NCBI GenBank assembly: GCA_023101885.1
Contig: JALPQD010000213.1
Coordinates: 2,693,261-2,757,260, forward strand
Direction: 5' to 3'
Source of the DNA: Typhlomys cinereus
Taxonomy: Eukaryota > Chordata > Mammalia > Rodentia > Platacanthomyidae
Length of the DNA stretch: 64,000 bases
Part shown: positions 1 to 10,945 of the stretch, piece by piece
Numbering within the stretch: the first letter of the stretch is position 1
Layout: each line of letters starts with the position of its first letter
Notes under the pieces: generated by a model
The model's input: the letters and a program-made list of their open reading frames with translations, nothing else
Database searches by the model: none
What the model was told of the DNA's origin: nothing
Translations under genes and position numbers: made by a program

Positions 1-109
1 GGCTTCAGAAGCTAAAATCACGCCGCTGCTCGTCTGGCAAATTGTCATGAAGTTCCTAAAAGTTAAACTGAAACTACAGCCACCATGTGACTATAGCAGT
101 TTCACTTAA

Positions 110-164
110 AACACACACACACAGACACACACACACACACACACAGAGAGAGACACACACACAC
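110..164. repeat. (CA)n microsatellite
   Basis: Almost pure CA dinucleotides broken by short GA interruptions. It abuts a degraded antisense B1, so it may be an independent simple repeat and not a SINE tail. Confidence 0.9.
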
Positions 165-272
165 GGAGTCTCACTAGGTTGTTCAGATTGACCTCCAATT
201 TGTGATCCTCCCACCTCGAGCCACACAGTCCTCAAGTAGCTAGGTTATGGGTACATGTCACCTCATCTAGCT
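165..272 (-). mobile_element. B1-like SINE, antisense, diverged
   Basis: The order of motifs follows an antisense 7SL-derived B1: 'gagtctcactaggttg', then 'gatcctcccacctcgag', then 'gtacatgtcacctcat' close to the element's 5' end. Many substitutions mark an old copy. The A/B promoter boxes are not well preserved. Confidence 0.6.
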
Positions 273-318
273 GGAAGTTGTCCTTTTACATATTTACCCC
301 AAACACTTAAAGGCAAGA

Positions 319-614
319 TTTTCCTTCCTTCCTTCCTTCCTTCCCCCCTTCCTTCCTTCCTCCATTCTTCCTTCCTTCTTCCTCCTTTCTTCTTCCTTCC
401 TTCCTTCCTTCCTCCTCCTCCTCCCTCCCTCCTTCCTTCCTTCCTTCCTTCCTTCCTTCTTCCTTTCTTCCTTCTTCCTCCTTCCTTCCTTCCTTCCTCC
501 CTCCTCCTCCTCCTTCCTTCCTTCCTTCCTCCTTCCTTCCTCCTTTCTTCCTTCCTTCCTTCCCTTCCTTCCTCCTCCTTCCTTCCTTCTTTCCTTCCTT
601 CTTCCTTCTTCCTT
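319..614. repeat. (TTCC)n/(TCC)n polypyrimidine tract
   Basis: About 300 bp with almost no purine on the + strand, mixing TTCC, TCC and TTC units. The open frames it creates on both strands (Pro/Leu/Phe-rich or Lys/Glu/Arg-rich) are compositional artefacts. Confidence 0.95.
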
Positions 615-615
615 G

Positions 616-900
616 ATTCCCCTTTTCCTGTGTATATGTGGGTGCACATGTGTGTGCATATGTGTGTGCATGCATGTGTGTATGTCTGTGTGGGTCCAGC
701 ACTGATGTGGGAGTCATCCCTGATCACCCGTCCACCTTGCTCCTTTCAGACAGGGCCCCTAACCAAAACCAGAGCATGCTGGTTGGAAGGGCAAGCCAGC
801 TTTCTTGGGGAGTGGAGTGGGGGTCCCCGAGGCCCATCTTCTGAGGTACCACACCTACCTGGCATTTTACATGAGATCTAGAGATCTGAACTCTGGCTTG
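616..900 (-). mobile_element. Degraded antisense tRNA-headed SINE (B4-like)
   Basis: A TG-rich stretch at 620-690 would be the antisense tail. A motif near 870, 'gagatctagagatctgaac', resembles the antisense B-box region seen in better copies of the window ('gggatctgggatctgaac'). The middle is too diverged to align by eye, so the call is tentative. Confidence 0.4.
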
Positions 901-1462
901 TTAATTACAGATGCTTCCCTTTCCGTAGGTCAGGGGCAGTGCCCGGCATTCTCATTCTAGAAGCTAAGATAAACATTCAGGTGACAATCTAAAGCATCCG
1001 TGGCGGGAGGGGAGCTAAACCAGTCCTCTCCTTTTAGTTAGGGATGCCAGATCCTAGGGGACGGAAGGGGCCCGACGGAATATCCTGGAGCTTGGCAGCC
1101 ACTGTGATCAAATAACAGTTTAAGTCGAAAACTGGGATTAAAAAAAAAAACATCAGGCCACGGGGCTAGAACTGCAAAGGACAGTGATAATTTATGGTGT
1201 GTCTCACATCTGTCCAACGCGTCATGTGTCTGAGCTTCAAACTCTCGTAATCCCCCCACACCTCTACAAGACAAGCAGCTGTTGTACTTCTGAGAGTGGA
1301 GACCGAGCCTCCACCCACGGTCGGGGTGGAGCTAGCTGTGGTCCTGCGGTCATGCTAGCTGCACACCTGTGTCTTTCCAGCCTGGAACTCCCCTGCCTGG
1401 TGCCCTCACAGTGCCCTCTGTGGCTGCGTGTCCCACACCCATTGCGGATTGCCGTGCTTGGC
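901..1462. other. Unassigned sequence
   Basis: Mixed-composition DNA with an A10-A11 run near 1140. I see no repeat, splice-flanked frame or RNA gene that I can defend. Confidence 0.4.
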
Positions 1463-1860
1463 CCTGCGAGAGTGCTCAGCTGGTAAAGTGCTCACTAAGC
1501 AAATATAAGGAGCTGGGTTCCCAGGATCCGTGTAAGGAAGGGGGGGCAGGGGAGCCCTCTGTTATAATCTCAGCACTGGGGGGCAGATACAAGGGGGTCG
1601 CTGGGAAGCAGTCTAGCTGAAGCAGTGCTCTCTAAGCCAAAGGAGAGATCTTGTTGAAGGAAGGAGGGAAGGAGGGAAGGAGGGAGGGAGCGAGAGAGGG
1701 AGAAAGGGAGGGAGGGAGGAGAAAAGGGAGAAAAGGGAAAAAAGAAAAGTGAACGGTTCCTGAGGAAAACACCAACATGCAGATACACCTATGTGCAGAT
1801 ACACTCATGCGCACACACAAACACATGCAAGGCACACACATGCAAACACGCACACATATG

Positions 1861-1903
<43 letters not shown>

Positions 1904-1925
1904 ACACACACACACACATTCACCC
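1463..1925 (+). mobile_element. B4-like SINE with internal purine expansion and CA tail
   Basis: A tRNA-like head ('gctcagctggtaaagtgct') runs into a B1-like body ('ataatctcagcactgggg'). Next comes a purine tract at the normally A-rich linker, then the B4 3' segment ('cctgaggaaaacacc'), then a (CA)n tail at 1864-1919. Head, body, linker and tail are in the expected order, so it is a full-length copy enlarged by microsatellite growth at the linker. Confidence 0.75.
1655..1749. repeat. (GGAA/GGGA)n purine tract inside a B4 SINE
   Basis: About 95 bp of nearly pure purine lying at the linker of the B4-like copy at 1463-1925. The same position is expanded in the copy at 55122. Confidence 0.9.
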
Positions 1926-2234
1926 CATACACCCATATATGAAAGAGAAAAGTTTACATCTTTCTTCTTCCAGGGGAACCTCGAAGATTCTGAACAGCTA
2001 AATGCAATGGAAAGAAAAGTCTAGCACGCATTTGCTGATTAGCCCCTGGGCTCGAGGCCGTGGGCTGGGTGGTCCAAAGCACATTAATTCATTTGGAACT
2101 GTAAGAGACCCGACTGTTGTCCCAAACCTACCAACGAGGAGCCCAGGGTGCGGCACAGAACGTGAACATGGGTTTCAGATACGTGAACCAGCGCGATCCT
2201 CGCCTTTCGGTTGAGATAAGTAGGGGATGGGACC
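1926..2234. other. Unassigned sequence between two B4 copies
   Basis: About 310 bp with no recognisable repeat or gene signal. Confidence 0.35.
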
Positions 2235-2500
2235 GGGTCTACAGCTGGGTTGTAGAGGGCTTGCAACTGAAGTGTGAGGACCTGAGTTCAGATCTCCCAC
2301 ACCCATGTAGCAATGACCCTTAGCACTGGAGGGAAAGATCCTAGATCTTGCTGACCAGCCAGTGTAGTCGAAGCAGTGTTCCAAGTTCTGAGACTGTCTC
2401 ACAAAACAAGGTGGAAAGCGGTTGAAGAAGACACCTTGCATCCACCAGTGACGGCCGCATGCATGCACGTGCGCGTGCAATGCATGAACTTATGCATGAG
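2235..2500 (+). mobile_element. B4-like SINE
   Basis: The B-box region 'ggacctgagttcagatctc' is followed by a body with 'gctgaccagccagtgtag'. The linker 'actgtctcacaaaacaagg' and the 3' segment 'gaagaagacacc' follow, with a CA/TG-rich tail. The head is partly eroded. Confidence 0.75.
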
Positions 2501-2587
2501 GTCCAGAGGAAGCTCGCTGGGGCCTGTTGCTTCCTCTGAAAGGCCTGGTAGAGAACCGCGGAATGCGCTTTTCAAAAAGAAAAGGCA

Positions 2588-2970
2588 GGTGTTGCAATTA
2601 ATTTTCTTCTTTTGCTGCGAGACAGAACTCGGACACAAGCCACATAAGGGAGAAAGGTTATTTATTTGGCTATGATGCCAGAGAGACATATTGTTCATTG
2701 TGGTGGGAGCCGCACAGCAGAAGACATGGCCGGAGGCAGAAGCAGGAGGCTGGGTCAGGTCACCACCGCCAGCGAGAGACAGAGAGAGGAAATCACCAAG
2801 GAGGAGGAGGAGCTACCAAACCTCACGTCCCTCCGGCTGTGTGTGGCGTGCCTTCCTCCAGCAAGCCAGCAAGGCTCTGCCTCCCAAATATTAATATCAG
2901 CTAAGAGTCAGACCTGTGAGTCCTTGGGGGGAGGGGCAATTCCCATTCAGACCATTTCAGCAAGGAAGCA
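2588..2970 (+). mobile_element. MaLR-type LTR (rodent MT/ORR1-like)
   Basis: Diagnostic order: 'gagaaaggttatttatttgg' near the 5' side, 'ttcctccagcaagccagc' and 'ggctctgcctcccaa' in the middle, and 'gaggggcaattcccattcag' at the 3' side. This is the usual layout of rodent MaLR LTRs. A solo LTR is inferred because no internal region is visible. Confidence 0.6.
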
Positions 2971-4434
2971 GGAAGGGATCCGTTTTGTATGGGAAAGAGA
3001 AACAGTTGAGCAGCCTAGTCTTAGAAGCTAGAGCACCTTGTTTTGTTAAGTTGTCTTTGGAACCTTGTAAACATTTTATGTAACTGAAAAACCAGAATTA
3101 AAGGGAAAGAAGAAAGAGCATCTCTTACCAGGCAAGACAAAGGGAAGCAAATGGTCCCACGTCCACAATGGACGGTCTAACCTCCTAGAGGCAAATGAGA
3201 CAGTCATTTGCACATTCCAAGGGGCACAAAGAGACCAGACGAACCAGCAATAAAACCCAAACTGCTTTTAGGAGTCTTGCTCTCTGGTAATAAAAATGGC
3301 ATTGTTGTTTTGAGACTATTACTCAGACAGGCATGTTTAACTGTAGGCCATTAAAGTCGTGTCTCTGGGTACCAAGGTTTCTATCCAAAGCGTATAGGTT
3401 CAACCAGGAAACCTGGCAGGGTTGGTACAATCTTGTCGCCGTAAGTGAGAATTGGAAACAGAAGCGTGGAACAGAAGTCGCTGCGTTCATGTCATGAGAA
3501 TCAGCGTTAGAAGCAACCACAGCCCCACTCGGGGTCCTTCCTGGGGTCAGACCCCCCCACACACCTCAGCCCTCCATAGACTTCCCACTGGGCCGCATCA
3601 TCCTGGTGTTCTAGAATCAGGATGAGCAAGGACGACCAGGCTAGTCCTAAAGCTGATGCTCTGGTCCCAGAGTTGGCTTGGGGGAGGGTGTATAGCCTGG
3701 GGGGTACTTGATTCCTGCCCCCCACATTAGTCTCTCTGCCCCCAGCACTGCAGGCAGCAGCTGCTGCTCATGCTTGAAGGTCGCATTGGGGCGGGACACC
3801 CAGGAAGCCTGAAGCCTCCAAGAACTGTCAGTCATTTGCCCGGACTGGGAAATATCCAGGGGCCGCATTCTGCCTGCCAGGATGGGCTTCAGTCTGCTCA
3901 GGAAGCTGGTCTTGGCTGGTTTTGTTTTCCTGTGTCTCTTGTTCAGTCTACCCTGTGCAGCCCCTTGGCAGCACTGCTCTCCCGCGCTTTGTGGGCGGTT
4001 TGGGGGTCTGTCCCATCAGAAGCCTTCAGGGTCCGAAGGGCCCGACGACCCCGGACTTGACTATCTGTCTAACTCTGTTTTCAGCACAGGTGAGACTGCA
4101 GCGTGCCCGGCTTCCTCGGCTCTTGGCTGGGGGTCCGCCGATCCCTTGCTAGCACGTCCACACAGGCATCTGGTCCTTCCTTAGATCCAGTCCAGTGTTG
4201 TTTGGTACTGTCCAAAAGTCTGGGGCCCACTCTGAACCCCAGCCTGGTTCTCACCCCCGCCCCCAGGCCTTACTCACTGCCCTGAAGGTCTGCTGCCTCC
4301 CTTACTGCTGCGGGCTGACCCGGGTCCCCCTACAACATGCCAAAGCCCTAACCCCAGCAGCCCTGAGTGTGACCCTTGCCCTTGGTCAGTGCAAGATGAG
4401 CCCCTAAGATAGACACCAAGTCTTTGATTTTAGA
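2971..4434. other. Unassigned, mostly unique sequence
   Basis: About 1.4 kb without clear repeats. Open frames around 3770-4285 on the plus strand are short, overlap in all three frames and show no domain or splice context, so I do not call an exon. It may hold very old repeats that only a profile search would reveal. Confidence 0.4.
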
Positions 4435-4797
4435 CATTTTTTCCCTGCATGTGTGCATGTGTGTGTGTGCGTACATGCGCTCTGTGCATGTGTGTGCATA
4501 TGTGTCTGCGTGTTTTGCATATGGATGGTGTGTGTGAGGGGGAAGTATACAACAGGAGACTTGAGTGTGGGTGTCTGTAGAGACCCAGGGTGACATCAGG
4601 GATCATCTTGGATTGTTCTATCTCCTTATTACTTTGCTCTGGGGTTTCCCAAGCTCTGACTTCTAGGACTGGAGTTTTGCAGCCTGCATTTTTACGTATC
4701 CACCCTTCATTTTTACATGGGATCTGTAGATCCAAAGTCAGGACTTTTTGCTTGTTGAGGCAAAGGTTTTAACCCTTGAGCCGTCTCCTCAGCCCTG
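4435..4797 (-). mobile_element. Short-family tRNA-headed SINE, antisense
   Basis: The antisense TG-rich tail is followed by 'atcttggattgttctatctc', 'ttactttgctctggggtttc', 'tttttacatgggatctgtag' and the inverted head 'gagccgtctcctcagccc'. Body and head match the antisense form of copies at 24061, 50777 and 62841. The promoter boxes are recognisable but mutated. Confidence 0.85.
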
Positions 4798-5909
4798 GTA
4801 GATCCAAATTCTATATGATTGCGTCCTGAAAAGATAAGAACTTGGCCTTGGTCTCACCCAGGGAGAGGGCTGTGCAGAGACCAAACTTGAGACTGCACCA
4901 GGGGTCTACCGGTCAAGAGCTGCCAAACACAGCCAGAAACCCACCAGGTACTTAGTACCGTGGCTTGAACGTGTCTGTCAAAGTTCAAGACCTCCCTCCC
5001 CCACAAAGCAAGTGTTGGGGACGATTAGGCTGCCAGAGCCCAGCTCTCCAGACTAATGCTCTGACTGCAGGATCAGGTTAGTTACCCTGGGACTTGATCA
5101 GTCATTAAGGAAGAGGTTGCTGTGGGGAGAGTAAATCTGCTGCAAGACTATCACAAGAATAAGAGAAGTCGCATGCAGAAGTGCAGCCCTCAGCTCTGCG
5201 GGGCTCCGTCTTAAAGACCTTAATTAGCCCCCCATATCTATACATTCCCCCTTTATATTTAGTCCCTTTGTCTCCCCTGTTTGACGACTATACATTCCAC
5301 AGGTTGTGATAAGGTTTCATCTGCGCAGTGTCACGTAGCCTTAGCCGCTGGCCAACCTTGTCATAGCCTTTGATAAGGTCACACCTGCAACGCTGTGTCT
5401 CCGCAGCAGGTGAATCATCTTCAAGCAGATTAGCGGTCTTGGAAGCGGCTCAGTTTATCATCACGAAGCAGATGGGCTATTGTGGGAGCAGCTTGGTTAT
5501 CCCGGGGGTCTATCAGTTCTCAGGAATGGATTCATGTATGATGGAATCACACCGCTTACCTTGTGGCCAGGAAGAGAGAGAGGAAGAGGTGAATCTGTGG
5601 CACGTTGTACTTCGTCCCTGGGCTGTGCTGTCTGTAGCCTGCTGCGTGCATGTGCATGCCTGTCTCCGTCTGATTGGTGTTGCTCTAGTAGATTACCGCA
5701 GGCTGCGATGTTTATGAAGAGAAGGCGCCCATTTGGTGAGCGCCTTGTTGCTGTGTGGTAGAAGGTATCACGTGACCAGAACAAGGGGGGGGAGGTGCTA
5801 GCTTATGTCTCTCTTCCCTTTATGCGGCCACCTATGACATTGCTATGACAAGTGTCTCAGAGAAACAACTGAAGAGGGAAAAAATGATTAATTTGCATCA
5901 CAGTCTGTG
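4798..5909. other. Unassigned sequence
   Basis: About 1.1 kb. A T/C-rich stretch at 5220-5310 and the surroundings could be an LTR remnant, but no diagnostic motif was found. Short overlapping open frames at 5370-5784 on both strands have no supporting features. Confidence 0.35.
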
Positions 5910-6262
5910 TCAGGATTCTCAAGAGGAGCCCATAGGATGAATACATAAAAAGGGAATTCACTGGATCGACTTACGAGATACGGTCTAGTTCCTCCAGCAA
6001 TGGCTGCCGGGAGCTGCTCGGTCCATCTCAGCCTGTGGTCGAGGCTGGAGGATCCCAGAGTCTCTGGAGAGCTTTGGTCTTGTGATTCCTTTTATCTTGG
6101 TCGGCTGCTGGGAGGTTCCTTCCAGATTTAGGGTTGGTCTTTGTGCTGCAAATATATTGATCCAGAGACTGTCTTGGGGTGGTCTGGCCACTGATCTGTT
6201 AGCTAACCCCGGGTGTGGTCGAGCTGACGACCAAAATTAACTATCGCACAGCCTTAAGAGGA
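5910..6262 (+). mobile_element. MaLR-type LTR (rodent MT/ORR1-like)
   Basis: The copy contains 'tccttttatcttggtcggct', a 3' segment with 'gtctggccactgatctgtta', and an end 'accaaaattaactatcgcac' that parallels the common MaLR ending 'accaagattagccatcac'. The 5' side shows 'gaattcactggatcgactta'. It is a solo LTR, well diverged. Confidence 0.65.
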
Positions 6263-6519
6263 TACAGTCTTCCGTGTCAAGGGAAGGCTTGGTCAGATGT
6301 GATTTTCTCCTTAGAGCAGGAAGCAGAGGCCCTGCTGACCTGGAATTCCCCTCCACCCTACCCCTCCCCTGTGACCCTGTCACTAGCAGGTCGGGCCGTG
6401 TCGAAGAGGCTCCAAAATCTCCCCAAACAGGACCTTCACCTGAAATTCATGGATCTGTGGGGGACCTTCCCCATGTAGACCATCACACCAGTAATCACAT
6501 CCTGGGCCCCTGCCATCGC
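6263..6519. other. Unassigned sequence
   Basis: C-rich DNA with no recognised repeat. It leads into an L1M 3' end. Confidence 0.3.
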
Positions 6520-6935
6520 CCCCCCCCCATCTAACCCCAACTCTGCCTCACCGCCAGAGGCCACTGATGAACCCAAGGCTCTGGGGTTGAGCCTTCCAAA
6601 CATTCATGCTTTGGGGGGCTATGCGCACATCACCGCGAGTGCTGACGGACAGCTGGGTATTTCCAGCTCTTCCTTGTTACTCAGCAGAGCTGCTGGGAAC
6701 ATTTCTTTGCGTGCCTGGTGCACTTGCAAGAAGAGCGTTGTTAGGTCATAAGCTCTGTGAGCAGTCTGCTTTTTAGGGGGACTCCAAAATGTTTTGCAAA
6801 GAGAAGGCCTTCCACATCCACCCCCACACCAGTGACTAAGGTCTCCTCTGACTCCCCGTCCTTCCCGACAGTTGACGCTGTTATTTTACTTTTTTTATAA
6901 CGGAGAATGTAAAGAGTGTCTGAGTCCTGTCTCAT
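6520..6935 (+). mobile_element. L1M-type LINE 3' UTR fragment
   Basis: The order of diagnostic phrases follows an ancient L1 3' UTR: C-rich block, 'ctgggtatttccagctcttc', 'gcagagctgctgggaacatt', 'ttgttaggtcataagctctg', then 'actccaaaatgttttgcaaa'. It is heavily mutated and carries no coding part. Confidence 0.6.
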
Positions 6936-7204
6936 GGTTTGAATGAGTCTTCAATTAGTATGAGCTCTGGGCAGCTTTGTCCTGCAGAGAGCAGAGGTGA
7001 GTCAGATCCCGGGACGCGGTAGTCGCGGTCATGGTGACAAAGTCAGCTCTGGCTGGCTGCTCGACATGGTGACTGTAAAGCCGGTCAGCAGTCACTTTGT
7101 CATGCGCACGGCTAAAGGAGAGCCGGGGAGACCGGATCAGCAGGAAAACCCCTTGCCACTCGCGCATGCACACATACACGCACACGCACACACACATGCA
7201 CGCA

Positions 7205-7468
7205 CGCGTGAGAACCACAGTTCAAATCCTCATACCCCATGAAAAGCTAGACATGGTGGCATGCGTCTATCATCCAAGAACTCCTGTGGCAAGATGGGAG
7301 GTGGGAACAGATGGAGCGGATCTCTGGGAACTAGTGGGTGGGCTAGCCCAGAGCACACCAGGGGTCAACAAGAGACCCTCTCTCAGAGAGGGCGGAAGGG
7401 TGGGGACTGGTATAACGTTGTCCTCAGACCGCCACATATACCTGCAGCACACACACACACACAACATA
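7205..7468 (+). mobile_element. B4-like SINE, head truncated
   Basis: It begins within the B-box region ('accacagttcaaatcctcat'), continues into the body ('agctagacatggtggcatgc', 'agagaccctctctcagagag'), and ends in a CA tail at 7449-7468. The tRNA head is missing or replaced by a CA-rich run at 7165-7205. Confidence 0.6.
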
Positions 7469-7829
7469 CACCAGGATTCAGGATCGCCCAGTGTTGGATG
7501 GAGGTTCAGGGTCCCCAGGCGATGGGTAGGTAGGGCTCCCCCAGTACTGGGGTGGTCTCCATCAGTACCTGGGGCACCACGTCTTCACTGGCCTGCTAGG
7601 ACAAATGTTCTCCATCCCTATTCAATCTGCTATGTCTCCCGGCAGGAGTGTTGGGGTGCCTCGCACAAGGGCCCAGGGGCAGGGGTCTGGGCTCCTCTCT
7701 TTGCCCTTGATGGTAGTGGTGAGAGTGGGGTTGTCTTTGATACTGTGACTGTTGGGTGGTGTGTAGCAGGTACTGTCTGCAGCTCTGCCTCTTTGCCGGG
7801 ATCCTCTCCCCTTGGCTATGGTGAGCAGG
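7469..7829. other. Unassigned sequence
   Basis: About 360 bp between two SINEs. The open frame continuing from 7097 to 7891 is formed by two SINEs plus this stretch and ends in a TG tract, so it is not considered a gene. Confidence 0.35.
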
Positions 7830-7831
7830 CG

Positions 7832-7869
<38 letters not shown>

Positions 7870-8096
7870 ATGTGTGCAAGAAATCAGTTGAGCATGTGTG
7901 CCTGTGGAGGCCCAAAAGTGACTTGCTCTACCTCCTTATTGCTTTGCGCTGAGGTTTCCCAGGCTCCGCCTTCCAGGACTGCAGTGGGAAACACCAGCAT
8001 ATCCACTCAGCACTTTCACCTGCGATTTAGGATCTGAACACCTATCCTTCTGTTTGTGTGGCAGGCACTTTAACAACCAAGACATTGTCCCAGACC
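7830..8096 (-). mobile_element. Short-family tRNA-headed SINE, antisense
   Basis: A (TG)n antisense tail at 7833-7867 is followed by 'gcctgtggaggcccaaaagt', 'tgctctacctccttattgct', 'gtttcccaggctccgccttc' and a degraded inverted head up to 'cattgtcccagaccc'. Confidence 0.85.
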
Positions 8097-8339
8097 CACA
8101 CGTTTTATGTTTTTCTGTCCTGTTCTAGCTTTATGCTTGTGCTTATACATGTAATATTTAACTCTTTACTGAAAATGGATTTTATGCACCCTGGCTTTGT
8201 CTAAAAATAGGCTAACTAAGCTTGCTTAAAGTCCATAAGACTAAGATATCTTGGGCTTATAATATTTTAAACTTAGGGGGCTCATAGGCCATTAGCTCCA
8301 TCTTAAGTTGAGAGGCATCTGTATATATAATACTTTTAT

Positions 8340-8582
8340 CTGTGTCCCCCCCCCCAACCCAGGGCTTTTAGTTGTATTTACTGGGTGAGACGGAGCAAGT
8401 CTCTCAACTCCGTGCCTAAGAGAACTCTTGTAGACTCATAGGAGTTCTTTATGTATTCTGAATAGTAATCCTACGTTGGAAAATATTTTTTAAGTGGGTA
8501 GCTCTCTGACAAGCTTTGACAGGCATTATTGGTTTTAACATATAGTTTCACTTGGCAATTTTTTCTCTTTTTTTTCTTTCTT
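8340..8582 (+). mobile_element. L1M-type LINE 3' fragment, upstream half
   Basis: The phrase 'gagttctttatgtattctga', followed by 'aatagtaatcc' and 'ggaaaatattttttaagtgg', parallels the ancient L1 3' UTR. It is separated from its continuation at 8908 by the antisense SINE at 8583-8907. Confidence 0.6.
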
Positions 8583-8907
8583 TTTTATTTTTAAAATTTT
8601 TTTATTCAATTGTGCGTGTATGCGTGTGTGTGCTTGTGTATGTATGTGTGTGTATATATGTGTGTGTATGTATGTGTGTGTATGTATGTGTGTGTGTAGA
8701 ACCACGGGCGAATTCGGGAACCACCATGGACCGCCTCCACCTCCTTGTTTCCTCTGTCCCAAGATTCACAAGCTCCGCCTTACCAGGACCAGAAGTGCAG
8801 GCTGCCCCCGCTTCTGCCCGGCGTCTATACGTGGGGTCTAGGATCCGAACTCAGGACCTTCCGCCTGCAAGGCAGAAGCTTAACCCCTGAGCCACCTCTC
8901 CGGCCCC
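8583..8907 (-). mobile_element. tRNA-headed SINE, antisense, 'GAATTC' subfamily
   Basis: It has a poly(T)/(TG)n antisense tail, then 'cgggcgaattcgggaaccac', 'ctgaggccacctctccggcc'-like inverted head sequence and a good B-box ('gatccgaactcaggaccttc'). The flanks on both sides carry 'tttttttctttctt', consistent with a target-site duplication, although poly(T) makes that weak. It closely resembles the plus-strand copy at 32946-33242, and both carry the 'gaattcg' segment lacking in other copies. Confidence 0.85.
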
Positions 8908-9130
8908 TTTTTTTCTTTCTTAAGACTGGTGTTTTTTTTATTTCTTATTTAAGAAACAACCTTCTACTTCGAGTTTCAAAAGATAATCTCCCATAATTCC
9001 CTGTAACAAGGTTAATATTTTTGCCTTTTTCCATGTACGCTTTTAGTCAGCCTGGACTTGATTTGGGTGTGTGTCATGGGTCACGGATCCAATTTCATAC
9101 TTTTGAATGGGTTCCTTGAAGTGTTCTTTG
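8908..9130 (+). mobile_element. L1M-type LINE 3' fragment, downstream half
   Basis: It continues the order of the ancient L1 3' UTR after the SINE: 'agcctggacttgatttgggt', then 'atccaatttcatacttttga'. Together with 8340-8582 it forms one element split by a SINE. Confidence 0.55.
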
Positions 9131-9419
9131 TGACATACTGAACGCGTGCTGTCTGATGAGTTTTGACAGCGACATGTAGGCAACCTTGTCAACGTCTCCA
9201 TGTTGATAAAAACATATACATCGCTCTGAAAGTTTTTCTCTTTGCACTTTCTCTCTCTTTATCCTCAGGAGAGCAACGATCAGCTCTGTGAGTAGAAATT
9301 CCTATTAATTTCCTGGGGTCTTAGACGACCATAAACAGTATATGCTGTGCATTGCTGTGGGGTTTTTGCTCTTCCGTTTGCTCGTTTTGTTTTGGTTTTG
9401 CTTGGTTGCTTTCATTCAA
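9131..9419. other. AT-rich unassigned sequence between two L1M pieces
   Basis: AT-rich and possibly more decayed L1 sequence. No diagnostic phrase found. Confidence 0.3.
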
Positions 9420-9862
9420 GGTACATTGATGCTGTCGCGTGGATCAAGGAGCAGTAGCCATCACATGTCCATCACATTGTTTACTTTATGGATTTATTGT
9501 TGATGGACATTTGGGGCATTTCTAGTCTGACACTTGCAAATAAAGCTGCTGTGAATTTACATGCCCCAATTCTTGTGTGAACACCTGCTTCCTTTCCTGT
9601 CACGTGTAAACACGATTGGTTGATGAGGGGTGTGTATTTACCTTTTCAAGGATCTACCAAGCAGTGCGTGGCAGTCCCAAGTTCTCCACACCCTTTTTTA
9701 AAACTTCAGCCAGCCATCCACATAGGCATATGCTAGCATGTCACTGTGATCTTAGCCTGTGTTTCCCTCATGCACAGTGCTATCGAACACCTCTTTGTGG
9801 GCTTATAAATATAATGTCTGCCCAAATCAACCGTCATTGTTGTGATACTAAGTCTATAAAAA
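9420..9862 (+). mobile_element. L1M-type LINE 3' UTR fragment, second element
   Basis: A clear series of ancient L1 3' UTR phrases: 'gttgatggacatttggggca', 'gcaaataaagctgctgtgaa', 'attcttgtgtgaacacctgc', 'aagttctccacacccttttt', then 'gcctgtgtttccctcatgca'. This portion lies upstream of the portion at 8340-9130 in the L1 consensus, yet downstream here, so it is a separate insertion on the same strand. Confidence 0.75.
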
Positions 9863-10282
9863 ATACATATATTAGTCAGAGTAGGTTTCGGCTGCCTTTT
9901 GTTTTTCTTGAAGTTGTGTTTGCTTAGGGTTTAATTTGCTGCTGTTAGGTCAGTGGGGGGAAGGAATAGAAAGTGTCTCTATAGCAACGCGTATGGTCAA
10001 TATGGAGGCTTCTTATAAAGAGAAGCTAATGCAAGGGAGAGACTTAAGAAATGAAAGTTTCTATTTTCTAGATCCCATCTCTTTCTTTTATTTCAGTGGG
10101 AAGTAAATATGTCGTCGTCTCTTCTGTCTAAATCGATTTTGCTGGAACATTTCGTGGCTGATTTGGCTGGGTAGCAGGTCCTGGATTAGGAAATATTCAT
10201 TCAGGAAACAAACAAAAAACTGGGAATGCCACTCCATTGTCCTCTAGCTTCCAAAATTGTTGAGAAGTTTAAAACTTTCATT
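9863..10282. other. AT-rich unassigned sequence
   Basis: About 420 bp, possibly more L1 remnant. No diagnostic motif. Confidence 0.3.
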
Positions 10283-10395
10283 GCCAGTTGCGATGGCCTA
10301 AACATGTAATCCCAACGCTGGGGAGGTAGAGACAGGAAGATGGCAAGATAGAGATCCGCCTGGGCTATGTCTCAAGCAGAACAAGAGAGCAAATA
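10283..10395 (+). mobile_element. B1-like SINE
   Basis: 'catgtaatcccaacgctggg', 'gaggtagagacaggaagatg' and 'cctgggctatgtctcaagca' are in the B1 order. The 5' side is degraded ('gccagttgcgatggcct'). Confidence 0.75.
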
Positions 10396-10429
10396 AAATC
10401 TTCACAAAGCATCGCGTGAGGTCTTCTCT

Positions 10430-10572
10430 CTGCACCCAGCATTCTAAGAGGACCCTCCTGTCATTTCCTCCTGACACTGGGATTAAAGGCTCAAACTGCT
10501 GTGCCCACCTTTGTCGGAGGGCTGGGGGATCAAACTCGGGACCTCGTGCTTTGCAGCAGACTTCCCTGGCCC
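10430..10572 (-). mobile_element. Antisense B1/ID composite fragment
   Basis: 'gacactgggattaaaggctc' (antisense B1) is joined to 'gggggatcaaactcgggacc' (antisense tRNA-type B box). This is the B1+ID layout typical of B4/RSINE1-type rodent SINEs. A duplicated 'ccctgccctctcccc' pair follows at about 10570-10600. Confidence 0.55.
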
Positions 10573-10639
10573 TGCCCTCTCCCCGGCCCTGCCCTCTCCC
10601 CAGCCCACTCATGGATTTTGTAGTGAATGGTTGGTCCCT

Positions 10640-10945
10640 CCATCCTCTTCACCTGTCTGCATGTGCGTGTTCACATGTAGGCACATGCGTGGCGAGACCT
10701 GACACTGGGCATCCCGGATCCATCTTCTATCTGATTCTTTTGAGACCGAGTCACGGATCAAGGCCTCTAGGGCTGGTCTAGCTAGACTGTTTGTTCTGGG
10801 GAGCCCCAGCCTCCACCTTCTCCGGATGGAAATAACTGGCCAGTTGCGATACCCACCTGGCACTTTCAGTGGGATTGGGGGATCCGAACACTGGTCCTTT
10901 TGCTTGTACAGCAAGCCCCTTAACCGCGGAGCCGTCTCGCCAGCC
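10640..10945 (-). mobile_element. B4-like SINE, antisense
   Basis: An antisense TG-rich start is followed by 'gattcttttgagaccgagtc', 'gccccagcctccaccttctc', 'gggggatccgaacactggtc' and the inverted head 'ggagccgtctcgccagccct'. Confidence 0.75.

Noticed and set aside
5160..5345. ERV class II LTR or provirus remnant
   Set aside because: T/C-rich and LTR-like in feel, but no terminal motifs, primer-binding site or polymerase remnant could be identified.
7097..7891. 264-codon plus-strand frame
   Set aside because: Built from a B4-like SINE, a short unassigned stretch and a TG tract.
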